DNA of 64,000 bases from Glebionis coronaria (taxonomy: Eukaryota; Streptophyta; Magnoliopsida; Asterales; Asteraceae). Positions 43,294 to 57,162 of this stretch are shown here, piece after piece. Position numbers and translations under genes: made by a program. Below the pieces are notes generated by a model. The model was not told the origin of the DNA and ran no database searches. It worked only from the letters and a program-made list of their open reading frames with translations. Positions within the stretch are counted from its first letter, which is position 1; each line of letters begins with the position of its first letter. Location of the stretch: the NCBI GenBank assembly GCA_025667525.1, contig CM046875.1, positions 118,534,340-118,598,339 on the forward strand, written 5' to 3'.

Positions 43294-46200
43294 TGTAACA
43301 CCCCCAAATTTATACAACTCAGTACAACGGAAGACTAGTTGGTGTTACAGGATAGCACATTACTCACATCATAGACAACGCATAAAAATCGCGTCGTTTA
43401 ATAGTAAAGCATTTCCATTCATAAATATCAAAGTTACATAGGTCCCAAGTCATAATCATTTCATACAATTTTACAAAAGATTTGAATGGAAATTGTTATT
43501 TAAGTGCGGGCCATGAATTCTTTGTCGTCTTCCCGAGAATTACCTTCAAGTACCTGAGATAAAACATGCTAAAAGAAAAGGGTCAGCGATAACGCCGAGT
43601 GAATTCATAGAGTTTAATAAATTCCATCAATATAACTTTGGTATAAAATTATTACCGAAAATCATTTTGTATAAACCCATGTAGTAGGCCATAAAATAGC
43701 CAAAATCATTTTATACAAGTCCTTGTCAAAATCATAATATAGGCTTTCGCCCTAAAAATCATTATACGAACCAATGTCGTAAAAATATCATACAATACAT
43801 TTTATAACGTTGTATAGATTAAATAAAAACCGTTATATGAATATGGTTATATAAAACCAAAATACGAACATAATATCAATAGAATGACCCCGTATTGCTA
43901 GTCAGGCAATACATCGTAATTCAGAGCGTGTAGCAGTATTTCGTTAATCGGATTATTATAAGCCGCATGACATTGTTACCTTACTAAACCAAACAACGGG
44001 TAGCTAGCCCGAAACTCAATTTGCCCATCTAAATTAGCGTGTCTTCACAAAGGTCACGCTATGGAAATCTTCTCATACATAAATTCGCTTACCAATCAAT
44101 GTGGCACGACGGGGATCAACCGTCAAGGCGCGAACTGGGGTGATCGTCCCCAAATAGTACTATTATATGCATAAGCGTCTACCAAATCCCGGTAGTTCAC
44201 AATTCATGCTAATAGGACTTTTAGTGACATAACCTAACTTTAATAATCCATTTGATTTCATCTATCGGGTCCTTTAATCATTTATCGGGTCATACAATCG
44301 GGTCATACAATCATTCGGGTCCAAATCAATAAACAAACAATCGGGACAAATGGTGTCCTAATTTATCAATACTAACATGTTATCTCCCTCGCGGGTTTAT
44401 AAAATATTTCATAAAAACATTTAAAAGAGTGCGAGGCTATGAACTCACATTGATGTGGGAAGGCGGGTTATCGACAATTCGGACGTACGGTACGTGCTTC
44501 AATCACGGAAACCTAGACAAATAATACTCGTCTTAGACTCATGTCCAATGACTTTATAAAAACAACAATTATGTATACATATGATGATTATATATATATG
44601 ATGATCAAGTGGGTTTACATATTCTCGTTTACTCATTTTAGTGTTTATGTATTGGTAACTTCTTACTAGTTTACTAGTTTTACCTATTTACGTGTTTTAG
44701 GTCCAATAAGCCTATTATAAGTTTATTAACTTGTATTAATCCATTTCATACTTGTATTATCAGTATTTATATTTTACATGTTGGGCCCAAATGGGTTAAG
44801 CCCAATAAATAAGTTTATAAGTGTTTTAGTCCATTTTGTTGTATTATTAATCCAATAACGTTAACTTAGCCCGTTAATGTCCGTATGTTATATAGTTTGG
44901 GTTTTATCGGTTTTTAATTGTTATATATGTTTATATACCAGTATATGAGTTTATAAAAGTTTACATTAGACGGGTCCGACCGTCTAAGTTTTATTTAACA
45001 AAAACGTTAATTTTACGGTAATAGCCGAAAAAATCGTAAAAATCATGTTTATAGTTTTATAACTTATAAAACTTATCAAATTACCATTTTTATAAAATGT
45101 ATCATTTATTTATCATTGTACATACTTATATAAATGTAATATATAAGTTAGTGGGTTTTAATTCTCAGTTTATACTATTTTTATTTGAGTGCTTATATAA
45201 TACTATTATACTTTAATTTCCAAAATCTGATTTTTATTTTCTTGTTCACCAAAACTGCCATATCTAGATTTCTATATGGAGATAGGATCTCAAATTTTTA
45301 TGAAATAAACTACATGATATGTGCTCCATTTAACTCTTCTATAGCTACTGTTGAATCAGCCTCTAAGTATTTTCTAAAAATCGTCCAAAACAGTGAACTC
45401 AGATTTGTACTCTAAACTTGTTTTGATCATATCTCACTCATCCTAATGATTCCAATGCATGGCCAACTCTCACATGTGTACAAGACATATTAATTACTGT
45501 ATATCCATTAATCTATGCCATTTTTATCAGTTCATCATATGATTCTTTACTGTTTTATACAGCCAACAATTTAAACAAGATTTTAGCCTTGTTTCTTATA
45601 GTTTTTCATCTTTTTAAGCATGTTTATCAACACCAAATCCCCACACAATATTTATAATCATCATTCATCATCATATACATATATATAAGTAAAAGAAATA
45701 CAAGATTACATAATCAAAAATAACAAGAGGATGAGGAGAACAATCTTTATACCACCATGATGATGTAGGTTGTGATCAAGACATGGATTTTGATGGAGAA
45801 ACTTGTGAATAACCAAGACCATCTTCAAGACCACCATTCTTCATGAACACCTTGTGGAAAATCAGCCCCAAGACTCCATGGAAACTCCTCCTTGGATGTT
45901 ATAATCACCACCAATCAATAGGGTTTCAAAAGGGCTTCAACATGTGTGTAAATAACATAAGATTTTATGGTAGAATCAAGATCAAATTGGGTGTTTAGGT
46001 GGTAAAGTGGACGACACATTTGAGAGAGATGAGAGAATTTTGGTTGTTTTGCATGTGTGAAATGAAAACTAGTGGTATGGTGGAAATGGTTTTATGTTGA
46101 GGTGGTGTAGCTTTTAAGCTAAGCTAACAATGGTTAGCTTAGTTGCTAAAATTTGGATACATCATGGGATGTGTTGCTAGTTAGGCCGGTTTTGAGTGGG

Positions 46201-46733
46201 GGTGGGACAAGTGTCCCACTTGTCTCATCCCCATTTATTTACGGGTACTCCTCGATTCTAGTTTCCTCGATTTGCGTGCCCTCGGGTCGTTTTACGAAAT
46301 TTTTTTTATAAATTATGAATTAACGGCACAAAACGAATCTAATAAAAATTGTATCATCAAAAACGGAGTTCGAAAACGTAAATACGTAATCCTAAGGTTT
46401 CCGGTTTAGTCGTAAAGGACGTTAAATTAAAATCGTAAGTCCTAATCTCTTCTCGTAAATTTGTGAGTTTATGAACCAACACCAATTTAAAACTCCAAAA
46501 TAATATTCACGGATAAATTTATTTTCTGAAATGTCGGACTGTCACCAAAACGGTGTATGTAAACGTAAGCACGTAACGTAGAATCCTCCGGTTTATACGT
46601 AGTCGATGCTACTTCAAGACGTAAATCCAAATTACTTCCCAAAAATAAGTGAGTTCATATTATAACATTAAAATAATGTTTTTAAATAATATCTGAGAAT
46701 AAAATATCAATCATAAATTGACGGATTGTCACA
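43294..46733 (-). repeat. E6 3' LTR (left copy)
   Basis: Starts TGTAACACCCCC and ends GATTGTCACA (+ strand view). 3440 bases, colinear with 52083-55523 and more distantly with the E5 LTRs. A hairpin CTAAGCTAAC/GTTAGCTTAG lies at about 46120-46143. Confidence 0.94.
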
Positions 46734-48890
46734 GCATTTACCCCTAAACAGGATCTTTGTCCTCAAAGATTATCTTACTACTCGCTTCTTATAGAGTTAA
46801 AGCCATGTGGGTATTTCTTCCACATTCGGTCTTTTCTCACAAGTGTAATCCATTACAATACGCGAGTTTCATCAAACATAACTACAGGAATAAGATCAGG
46901 CTAAATGTTGACTTACTTTCTCTATCCATGATGTTCACGGGTTTCTGATGAATGCAACTTTTCGCCGATCAAAGCTTTATTAAGAAGAATTCAAATTTTC
47001 ACTTGATAGATATTTTATCAAGTTCGATTTACGAAACATAATTCACGCAGCTCTTGAAGTCCTAGGGTAGATCCAACTTATATGCCTTTCAAACCAATCT
47101 TTTACATCATCTCTATGGTCCCATACAACGGGGACTTATATCCCATGATCTTTTAGATCATCAATTCATTTTTCCATGGCTAAAATTTTGGCATAACTTC
47201 GCTACCCATCTGGCACTTCAAGATCTACATTTCATATTCACATAACCTCCTGCCCACTACCGGCAGTCAATAATCAAATCTTAATTTCAACAATCATTTC
47301 AGGTCTTGCGGGTCGGGTATTTTGTAAGGTTAGGTTCGCCATCATAGGAAACCTTTAACCTAAAAGACATGTCCAACTCACAATGGGTGTATGTTGAGTG
47401 TCTTCATCCCAACTCTTGCTTACAAATGCTATAATATTTAGATCCTAACAAGATTCGATCTCGATCCTAATACGATAGTTATCAATGATAATCTTTCCAA
47501 GGGAAACGGTTATACGGTTAATTACCAAAGGTCAATCGTTCAAGCATAAAACAACACTTATAGCATTTTGTATCGTTACTTTACCTCGTCCCTTCGATTG
47601 GGATGGTACACAGTACTCTCATCAAGATTCGTTCTCAATGACTTATGAGAAAATCTCTAGAAATTCGATGCGAAGCGAGGATCTTGATAGAGATGATTGA
47701 TACGGCACACTATGTTTTCACAACTCCTTTAAATACAAAGAGTCAATTTCTTCATCAAGAATTTATCATTAACGAGAATGATATTAGCAGATTTGGTCAG
47801 TCTGTCGACGATGACCCAAATCAAATCAAATTCAGATGATGACCTTTGCAATAGTTAGACGTTTACTAATGTATGATGCGATGTCTGCCTTCATAATTTG
47901 CCATTAGTACAACTTCTTTAGATAAGGATACATTAAATCATAAATGTCACGAATAAAATACTTATACTTACAAGATGACTACATATCAAAATCTCCATAT
48001 TTAGACAATCACAAGTGGCCTTTTTAATCATTTATCGCCATCAGCTTCTCAATTTTAATGGTTCAGATTAGCCACCAAACCTTTCACTATTTATATTATC
48101 CTTTTTACAAACATTGTTTATTTTTATATCGTTCGGCAATTTATTTTGTACCATCATTATTAAGAAATACATCCTAATTGGTTCTTTATTCTTTCTATAT
48201 AATGTGTCAGTATCTACATTCACCTTCCCTGATGAAATAAATATCATAACCGTATTTATTCAAAATTCTTTCTTCATATCTTCTATGTATTAGTTTCGTC
48301 TTAACTATCATTTTTATCCGTTTTACTCAATCCGACGTCTAAAGCGTCGATAATTATTACAATTAATTAGATAATAATTATTAATTTCTTATGAAACGTA
48401 AACGTAAAAGTTTTAAATTTCTTAGTTCGACCAGTTATATAAAATGCTCAAAATAAATTTGAATTTAATTAACAAGATTTTCGTTGATTTATCGAAAATA
48501 ATTAATAAGATTCATAAATGTTTGAAAAGCAAAAAGTGTCGTTTCAATTTCAAGTCATGGTTTAAATAGTTTCCTCAATCCCTCTTAGGTTGTCTTGAGG
48601 TATACACAAACATTTACCCCTAAACAGAAGTTTAGTTAAATGGTTTGTGTATAAGGGAATAATCCCTTAAAAATCCCTTTGTTAAAACATTTGTCAAAAT
48701 ATATTTGCACTTTCTTTTTAGTATAATTCAAAGTCTTAAATGACTTCTAATTTTTGAAGAGTCAATGTATTCCATTATCTATTATTAACACGGTCAATTA
48801 ATATAAAGGATTTAGTCTTTAATCACATGTTAAATATTTAAGGTACAGGTTTTTATCGTTCGGCCAATTCAGGGCAATCTATAAATAATT
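46734..48890 (-). pseudogene. E6 3' part: integrase remnant and purine tracts
   Basis: On the minus strand the purine tract (46735-46751) is beside the LTR. An integrase remnant lies at about 47580-47850, colinear with E5 30921-31160 (LDES, YHPN motifs, first-Asp region). The internal purine-tract copy is at 48611-48627. ORFs 47485-47700 and 47645-47839 on the + strand are shadows. Confidence 0.65.
48611..48627 (-). other. Internal copy of the E6 polypurine tract
   Basis: Exact 17-base match on the minus strand to the tract at 46735-46751 and to both E5 copies; it also sits within an imperfect inverted repeat. Confidence 0.7.
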
Positions 48891-49150
48891 ATTAACTCAT
48901 TCTTATTCTTATAAACAAATAAATGGTCCTTAATGATTAAAAGCATGAATTTATCAAATTACAGCCTACACACGTGATTCACCAATATGAATACTACATG
49001 TGCATTAGTCAATCCAAACGACATCACGTGAAACTCATAATGTTCATTACAAGTACCGGATGTAGTGATTAGAATAGATAATCTTCTTCGCGGACGCGAA
49101 GTTGATAATAACCATGCCGTGGATCAAATCTTTAAAACATATGCTAGAAC
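48891..49150 (-). pseudogene. E6 reverse transcriptase remnant lacking the catalytic Asp pair
   Basis: The minus strand reads motifs HGYYQLRVREEDY, HYEFHVMSFGLTNAH and LVNHVCRL followed by the same stop as in E5, then IIKDHLFVYKNK at about 48919-48945 where FIDD is expected. It is closer to consensus than E5 at some positions (VREED, TNAH) and further at others, showing independent decay after a shared defect. Confidence 0.78.
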
Positions 49151-52067
49151 CTTGTAAATGATCGAACAAATCTTCCATTTCGAGTTATGGATATCGTTTT
49201 CGATTGTCAATTTACTCAGTTCACAGTAATCTATAAATATAAGGAATGATAACACCATAGCTCTTCATGATGACGAGCTCGGTAGAATAAAATCTTTCTT
49301 CGACAACTCTCTCAGTGGTACGGTAATTCCTTTAATCCAGATGGTGCTGACGTATAGTACACAAGCCACAGGTGCAGCACCGAGAATATAATCAATACCA
49401 AATTCAACTTGCCTTTATGGCAAAAGTCTAGGTAATTTACCAACAAATACTTCCTAAAGTTTTAGATAATGGAAACATCTTTTAACAAATTTATTTTAAG
49501 TTCTTTCTAGATTATAATATCTATGACTAATTCACAACCATTCACGGTAAAATTTCAAGTCTAAATGCAGGATATGGTCATCCATCAAGAATCATTTAGA
49601 TCACTTTTGATAATCAACATCTTATCATTTAGGGGAATTCTACTCGAGTTCCCATCAATTAAGACAATGTCGTCATGTCATAATCAATCAATTCATTCTA
49701 CTGGCACTATCAACTTTCCAGTTTCATTGCCGTCGATAAGATGTGAACTTCTCAAAAGACTAATAATAACTCATAATCCTTCACAAATTCAGGGATATTA
49801 GGATATACAACTACTATTAAAAGGGTAAGGTCAACGCATAATCTATGCGAGAGAATTTCAAATCAAATATAGACGAAAACATTTGACGAATATGAATATA
49901 TCCCATGTTTTCATAATTTGAGTACGCATTCGAAAGCTCCTCGGATTGTTACCCAGGTCATTCAAATGAAACCAAATCAAAAGAAATGATAGGAAAGTCG
50001 ATACATCCAGTCGGGTATCAACACTCGGTAATCATATACTTTTCCTAAGAATCTCACTACGGGAGAATTGGACAAGAATGAATTGTCAATTGTCAAATAA
50101 GACAATTTCCACAGATGAGTAAATTCGACTCAGAAGAATAAATGGTACGGGCACATATGTAGGTGTCCCTATCAATATGTCCCTATTTTTCACTTCTTGC
50201 AGATCTCATAAAATTTAATCTTTCACAATCTTCAAAGAAAATGTAGTGTTTATTCATTAGTTTTTATGGTGACTACTAATCAGCCTTGCATGGTCCATTC
50301 CAAATTGTATGTAGGCGCGCAACTATAAACAATTTCAAGATTAACGACACAATACTCAGTTCGTCAAAACTTTATCATCATGTTTATAATAAAAACATTT
50401 TCATGCTTAATTCTTAAATAAGAATCAAAAATAACTTTACAAAGATTTTCTTTGTTATGAAAACAATTAAGTTTTCCAAGGTGTTTTATAAACAACTTCA
50501 TTTCGATAACAATCACTTATAAACCTCACTTTGAATAATCCTTATAGTGATGATAATTCAATTTTCTCAAAGGATACTGTTTTAACTTTATAAAAACAAT
50601 GAGTGATCTGCAAAAGAGTGATGAAAAGTTGTTCACCAAGAACTAACTACAATATGATAGGAAATGAGCTTAGCCAAATAATCATGAGGTTCATGACCTC
50701 GATGGCACTCAAAAAGAATAATCCACATCGTAACTCAAATCGAGATGAGTACTTGTTCAATGGTTGCATCACTAATGCGAACATTAGGATGAAGCAATAA
50801 AAGATAGATAACATCGATACATGTAGGATTTAGCAATCAAAGGTAGTCTTTTTCATTAATCACAAACAAGTCAAAATTGTACCGTAACACATTACGTGTC
50901 ACTATGTCATACAATTCTCAGAACTCATCCTACCAACTGATATCTCAGTTAAGTTAGGGATTTTTAAAAGATACCACAATGAATACTAATCTACAAGAGT
51001 CATTAGGTGTTCCATATGTCCTGAAAGATCTATCGGTCCCAATTTCAGAAGAGGATTTCTTCAATTTATTTCTTGGACACTGGGCATCCTCGTTAGTGGA
51101 CAATGGCCTAGGAACAACCCTTAACACGAATAAACAATCAATTAAAACCTTATAATTCAATCACAGGACTTAATGGATTCCTCTTAACAATCTCATATTC
51201 CATATAAGTTAAATTTTACTTCATTCAAGTTTCAATCAATCTTATACCCAATGCGATATCCTACCTCATTCTCCAATATTTTCAACCTTATTTGTAAACC
51301 TTAATAGGGTAATAAAAGCTCGATATGATCAACACTTAATTTCCAATCCTATATCTCTTACAACAACAATTATCAAATGAGTCACTAATATTAAATGACT
51401 CACACATTCAATTAGACTTCTCGGAAAGGTACTAGTGGCATGAGGATTTTGGGTAATGGTTCCAATGACAGCCTCAAGTGCAACATTCACCCTTTCGATT
51501 TCAGTTTTAAGAATTGGGTGACAACGAATCAGATGACATCTTTCTAGGTGGTAACGTTTTGTCAAACTCCACTCTATAAGGAAAGATCGTCATGACATCG
51601 ATATCAGATTTAATATCGCCAATTCTTCATCAACATCACAATCAACTAATATCTACGTTTCTACTAATATCAACCATTTTGTTAGGATCATAAATATCCA
51701 CAACTTGGTTTAGATCTGGAATAACTAGAATTCCTACGAGAACAGCTTCGATTAATTTACTAGGGGATTTAGGGTTCCTTGTGACAATCTACGTCGTATA
51801 TATACCTCGTATAAATATCAAAATAATCATCAAACAATCATGTAATAAAATTACATCATATATATATATATAATCCAAGTTATATATATATATATATATT
51901 AAAATAACACTTCTCAGTCTGGCCTTGTCGGTAACTCGAGAATTCTTCGGCACCGTTATAGACAAAAGATTTTTAGACATTTTTAGAAAAATGTTTATAG
52001 TTAAAAGATTTTGAAATGTTTTAATCAAAACCTAAATTTTAAAAATCTTTCGTTCTCTATAACGAGA
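49151..52067 (-). pseudogene. E6 leader and gag/protease region, decayed
   Basis: Colinear with E5 26727-29600. The conserved stretch at 51565-51329 (minus) corresponds to E5 27227-27460. TA microsatellites are at 51858-51872 and 51881-51899. No domain can be named with confidence. Confidence 0.5.
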
Positions 52068-52079
52068 GCTCTGGTACCA
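52068..52079 (-). other. E6 primer-binding site (tRNA-Met type)
   Basis: The minus strand reads TGGTACCAGAGC three bases after the LTR. It has one change from the E5 site TGGTATCAGAGC. Confidence 0.85.
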
Positions 52080-52082
52080 AAC

Positions 52083-55000
52083 TGTAACACCCCCAAATTT
52101 ATACAACTCAGTACAGCGGAAGACTAGTTGGTGTTACGGGATAGCACATTACTCACATCATAGACAACGCATAAAAATCGCGTCGTTTAATAGTAAAGCA
52201 TTTCCATTCATAAATATCAAAGTTACATAGGTCCCAAGTCATAATCATTTCATACAATTTTACAAAAGATTTGAATGGAAATTGTTATTTATGTGCGGGC
52301 CATGAATTCTTTGTCGTCTTCCCGAGAATTACCTTCAAGTACCTGAGATAAAACATGTTAAAAGAAAAGGGTCACCGATAACGCCGAGTGAATTCATAGA
52401 GTTTAATAAATTCCATCAATATAACTTTGGTATAAAATTATTACCGAAAATCATTTTGTATAAATCCATGTAGTAGGCCATAAAATAGCCAAAATCATTT
52501 TACACAAATCCTTGTCAAAATCATAATATAGGCTTTCGCCTTAAAAATCATTATACGAACCAATGTCATAAAAATATCATACAATACATTTTATAACGTT
52601 GTATAGATTAAATAAAAACCGTTATATGAATATGGTTATACAAAACCAAAACATGAACATAATATCAATAGTATGACCCCATATTGCTAGTCAGGCAATA
52701 CATCGTAATTCGGAGCGTATAGCAGTATTTCGTTAATCGGATTATTATAAGCCGCATGACATTGTTACCTTACTAAACCAAACAACGGGTAGCTAGCCCG
52801 AAACTCAATTTGCCCATCTAAATTAGCGTGTCGTCACAAAGGTCACGCTATGGAAATCTTCTCATACATAAATTCGCTTACCAATCAATGTGGCACGACG
52901 GGGATCAACCGTCAAGGCGCGAACTGGGGTGATCGTCCCCAAATAGTACTATTATATGCATAAGCATCTACCAAATCCCGGTGGTTCACAATTCATGCTA
53001 ATGGGACTTTTAGTGACATAACCTAACTTTAATAATCCATTTGATTTCATCTATCGGGTCCTTTAATCATTTATCGGGTCATACAATCGGGTCATACAAT
53101 CATTCGGGTCCAAATCAATAAACAAACAATCGGGACAAATGGTGTCCTATTTTATCAAAACTAACATGTTATTTCCCTCGCGGGTTTATAAAATATTTCA
53201 TAAAAACATTTAAAAGAGTGCGAGGCTATGAACTCACGTTGATGTGGGAAGGCGGGTTATCGGCAATTCGGACGTACGGTACGTGCTTCAATCACGGAAA
53301 CCTAGACAAATAATACTCGTCTTAGACTCATGTCCAATGACTTTATAAAAATAACAATTATTTATACATATGATGATTATATATATATGATGATCAAGTG
53401 GGTTTACATATTCTCGTTTACTCATTTTAGTGTTTATGTATTGGTAACTTCTTACTAGTTTACTAGTTTTACCTATTTACGTGTTTTAGGTCCAATAAGC
53501 CTATTATAAGTTTATTAACTTGTATTAATCCATTTCATACTTGTATTATCAGTATTTATATTTTACATGTTGGGCCCAAATGGGTTAAGCCCAATAAATA
53601 AGTTTATAAGTGTTTTAGTCCATTTTGTTGTATTATTAATCCAATAACGTTAACTTAGCCCGTTAATGTCCGTATGTTATATAGTTCGGGTTTTATCGGT
53701 TTTTACTTGTTATATATGTTTATATATCAGTATATGAGTTTATAAAAGTTTACATTAGCCGGGTCCGACCGTCTAAGTTTTATTTAACAAAAACGTTAAT
53801 TTTACGGTAATAGCCGAAAAAATCGTAAAAATCATGTTTATAGTTTTATAACTTATAAAACTTATCAAATTACCATTTTTATAAAATGTATCATTTATTT
53901 ATCATTGTACATACTTATATAAATGTAATATATAAGTTAGTGGATTTTAATTCTCAGTTTATACTATTTTTATTTGAGTGCTTATATAATACTATTATAC
54001 TTTAATTTCCAAAATCTGATTTTTATTTTCTTGTTCACCAAAACTGCCATATCTAGATTTCTATATGGAGATAGGATCTCAAATTTTTATGACATAAACT
54101 ACATGATATGTGCTCCATTTAAATCTTCTATAGCTACTGTTGAATCAGCCTCTAAGTATTTTCTAAAAATCGTCCAAAACATTAAACTCAGATTTGTACT
54201 CTAAACTTGTTTTGATCATATCTCACTCATCCTAATGATTCCATTGCATGGCCAACTCTCACATGTGTACAAGACGTATTAATTACTGTATATCCATTAA
54301 TCTATGCCATTTTTATCAGTTCATCATATGATTCTTTACTGTTTTATACAGCCAACAATTTAAACAAGATTTTAGCCTTGTTTCTTATAGTTTTTCATCT
54401 TTTTAAGCATGTTTATCAACACCACATCCCCACACAATATTTTTAATCATCATTCATCATCATATACATATACATAAGTAAAAGAAATACAAGATTACAT
54501 AATCAAAAATAACAAGAGGATGAGGAGAACAATCTTTATACCACCATGATGATGTAGGTTGTGATCAAGACATAGATTTTGATGGAGAAACTTGTGAATA
54601 ACCAAGACCATCTTCAAGACCACCATTCTTCATGAACACCTTGTGGAAAATCAGCCCCAAGACTCCATGGAAACTCCTCCTTGGATGTTATAATCACCAC
54701 CAATCAATAGGGTTTCAAAAGGGCTTCAACATGTGTGTAAATAACATAAGATTTTATGGTAGAATCAAGATCAAATTGGGTTTTTAGGTGGTAAAGTGGA
54801 TGGAACATTTGAGAGAGATGAGAGAATTTTGGTTGTTTTGCATGTGTGAAATGAAAACTAGTGGTATGGTGGAAATGGTTTTGTGTTGAGGTGGTGTAGC
54901 TTTTAAGCTAAGCTAACAAGTGTTAGCTTAGTTGCTAAAAATTGGACACATCATGGGATGTGTTGCTAGTTAGGCCGGTTTTGAGTGGGGGTGGGACAAG

Positions 55001-55523
55001 TGTCCCACTTGTCTCATCCCTGTTTATTTACGGGTACTCCTCGATTCTAGTTTCCTCTATTTGCGTGCCCTCGGGTCGTTTTACAAAAAACGTTTTTATA
55101 AATTATGAATTAACGGCACAAAACGAATCTAATAAAAATTGTCTCATCAAAAACGGAGTTCGAAAACGTAAATACGTAATCCTAAGGTTTCCGGTTTAGT
55201 CGTAAAGGACGTTAAATTAAAATCGTAAGTCCTAATCTCTTCTCGTAAATTTGTGAGTTTATGAACCAACACAAATTTAAAACTCCAAAATAATATTCAC
55301 GGATAAATTTATTTTCTGAAATGTCGGACTGTCACCAAAACGGTGTATGTAAACGTAAGCACGTAACGTAGAATCCTCCGGTTTAGACGTAGTCGATGAT
55401 ACTTCAAGACGTAAATCCAAATTACTTCCCAAAAATAAGTGAGTTCATATTATAACATTAAAATAATGTTTTTAAATAATATCTGAGAATAAAATATCAA
55501 TCATAAATTGACGGATTGTCACA
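52083..55523 (-). repeat. E6 5' LTR (right copy)
   Basis: 3441 bases, ends TGTAACACCC and GATTGTCACA (+ strand view). A hairpin with the same 10-base stem as the left copy lies near 54910-54935. Confidence 0.94.
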
Positions 55524-56674
55524 TTTTTCACCACCTTCCTGGTGGTCTTGCGCTTTCTGGATTTGGGCTTTGATGGCTGGGGGGATCCAGAATCCTGTGT
55601 TATTTCGTCTTCTCCACCGTCGCGATTGATGGATGGATCTGTGAGTTGTTCTTCTTCATCTTGGTGCGACGGGGCGTTCTCCAGCAGTAGCTTCTCACCA
55701 TCTTCATTGTAGAAATCAAGGGGGACTTCTGGATCACGGGCTCCACCTCATCCGACCGCTGATCAGTCGTTTCTTCCAATGGGATGGTCATGTTAATGGT
55801 GGCAACTAGTAAGGGGGTTTCACCATCTTTCAGTGGTCGAGACCCTTGTGGAACTTTGCTTGGATCGTCTTGGCGTAATAAGCCGAACAACTTCATCTCT
55901 GTGGACATTTGCATGCATAAGGGTTAGTAAATTCACAAGTATTGTTAGACACGTTTGCATCTAATATATAGAATACCTAACCTGTCTACACTTGGTCAGA
56001 AAGCACGGATATCTATCCTCCCTCCCATAATAGTTGCGGCTGATCCCTACTAAGCAGAGGAAGTGCTCCGGCAGACCCTTATGGAATTCAGTGCGGTGGG
56101 TGTCTAATATTTTTAAATCCTTACTGCTATAGTCCTTGGATTTAGGAGGATAGTCAAAGCGCACTTTAGTTTTAAGAACAAAAGGGGTGGGGAATACCTT
56201 TGCATCTACGAAAAAGTAGTGGTCGTACCAGCTCTTAAGGGAATCTAAGGGTTTCCAATAAGTCATAGGTGCGGTCGCGTATCGTTTCTTAAACGATAGC
56301 CACCCATTTACCATTTGGGGGGAGTAAAAAACCCCAAATAGATTCACGGTAGGGATTACCTCACATGTGTAGCAGGTAATCTCAAATTGGTTGATCTTAC
56401 ATGCTCCTATGCAATGAAGATGGGTTATGTGGAAGTCGTAGTACAAAAGCACATCTACCAGAAACCTAGATAGGGGGATGCGGTAGTTACCCGAGTCAAA
56501 TAGACGCGTGTACAAGCCTATCTTTCCTTTAGGAGCATCCGTAATAGCTTCACCGTCACCTGGATAGGTTGGGTGTACGCTTTCGGGAATATAATACTTA
56601 GACAAAAAGTCTATATATTTCTCCGGAGGCATCACGTTGAGGAAGCCCGTAATGACAGGGTTATCTTTCACCAT
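55524..56674 (-). pseudogene. E3 antisense gene, N-terminal half (transposase_28-like)
   Basis: Exon 1 is 56674-55982, about 231 codons without a stop, beginning MVKDNPVITGFLNVMPP. It resembles the plant 'putative gypsy type transposon' domain (PF04195) that Tat antisense ORFs encode (recalled, not searched); the part with SRFLVDVLLYYDFHITHLH is the most typical. It ends ...CFLTKCRQ at a candidate donor. Exon 2 (55896-55524) begins MKLFGLLRQDD, shifts frame near 55720, is acidic, and carries a basic PKSRKRKTTRK stretch near 55535-55570 that could be a nuclear signal. E6 then interrupts. The rest is at 43293-41712. Confidence 0.78.
55897..55981 (-). other. Candidate intron in the E3 antisense gene, 5' part
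   Basis: On the minus strand AGACAG|GTTAGGTATT is the donor at 55981 and ...GTCCACAGAG| the acceptor ending at 55897. The 85 bases contain in-frame stops. Removal joins TKCRQ to MKLFGLL in frame. An acceptor two bases earlier is stronger but shifts the frame. Confidence 0.55.
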
Positions 56675-57149
56675 GTTTTATAAAAAGGATTAGAGAGGCG
56701 CGATGATCTAACCTGAGGTGGTGAAAATCCGTGGAAAAAGAAGAGAAGGAATGAAGAATTGAGCACAAGTATAACAATGGCGGAAAAGGGAATGTGAGCT
56801 GTGTGTTTGCACAGTTATGCTGCGAATTCTTTTATAGGGTTGCCTCGAGTTACGAGGTGCCATGGATGTTTGCCACGTGTAAGCCACTACACCTATCTAA
56901 CGGATGGGATTTCTGACACTTCTGAAACGCCAGAAGGGACCCACGGGTCACTTCTTGACAGTTTTATGTGGCTCAAGAGTGGGCCTTTCTGGTGCACTTT
57001 TGTAGACATGCGTCCGACTAATGACGACCATTAATGCATTCATTAAAGTTGTCCCGGTTGGCTTTTTCTGGAGTACGGCCATGTTCGCAACAGCAAGGTC
57101 TACAGGACATTGATTAGTCTAGAGGTTACGCCTACGATTGTAACAACTA
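56675..57149 (-). other. Upstream region of the E3 antisense gene
   Basis: About 475 bases without credible coding between the antisense start and the purine tract. It contains the TATA box at 56829-56836. The + strand frame 56801-57034 has no recognised domain. Confidence 0.55.
56829..56836 (-). promoter_or_regulatory. TATA box of the E3 antisense gene
   Basis: The minus strand reads CCCTATAAAAGAATTC, a strong plant TATA context, 155 bases before the antisense ATG at 56674. It would give a 5' UTR of about 125 bases. It lies outside the LTR, so the gene would have its own promoter. Confidence 0.6.
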
Positions 57150-57162
57150 GACTGGGGGGACA
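57150..57162 (+). other. E3 polypurine tract
   Basis: AGACTGGGGGGACA abuts the TGATGACG start of the 3' LTR. Confidence 0.8.

Larger units (their letters stand above)
43294..55523 (-). mobile_element. E6: decayed Tekay/Del-like element, minus strand, in E3 antisense gene
   Basis: LTRs are 43294-46733 and 52083-55523, with TTTTT on both sides. PBS beside the right LTR and purine tract beside the left show it reads on the minus strand. It is the same family as E5: the LTR starts share TGTGACAATCCGTCAATTTA and the interior is colinear. It shows the same RT defect. E5 and E6 are in different hosts (E4 and E3) and opposite orientations, so they are separate insertions. Confidence 0.92.

Noticed and set aside
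51858..51899. TA dinucleotide runs
   Set aside because: Ordinary microsatellites in the leader of E6 (and at 26894-26930 in E5).
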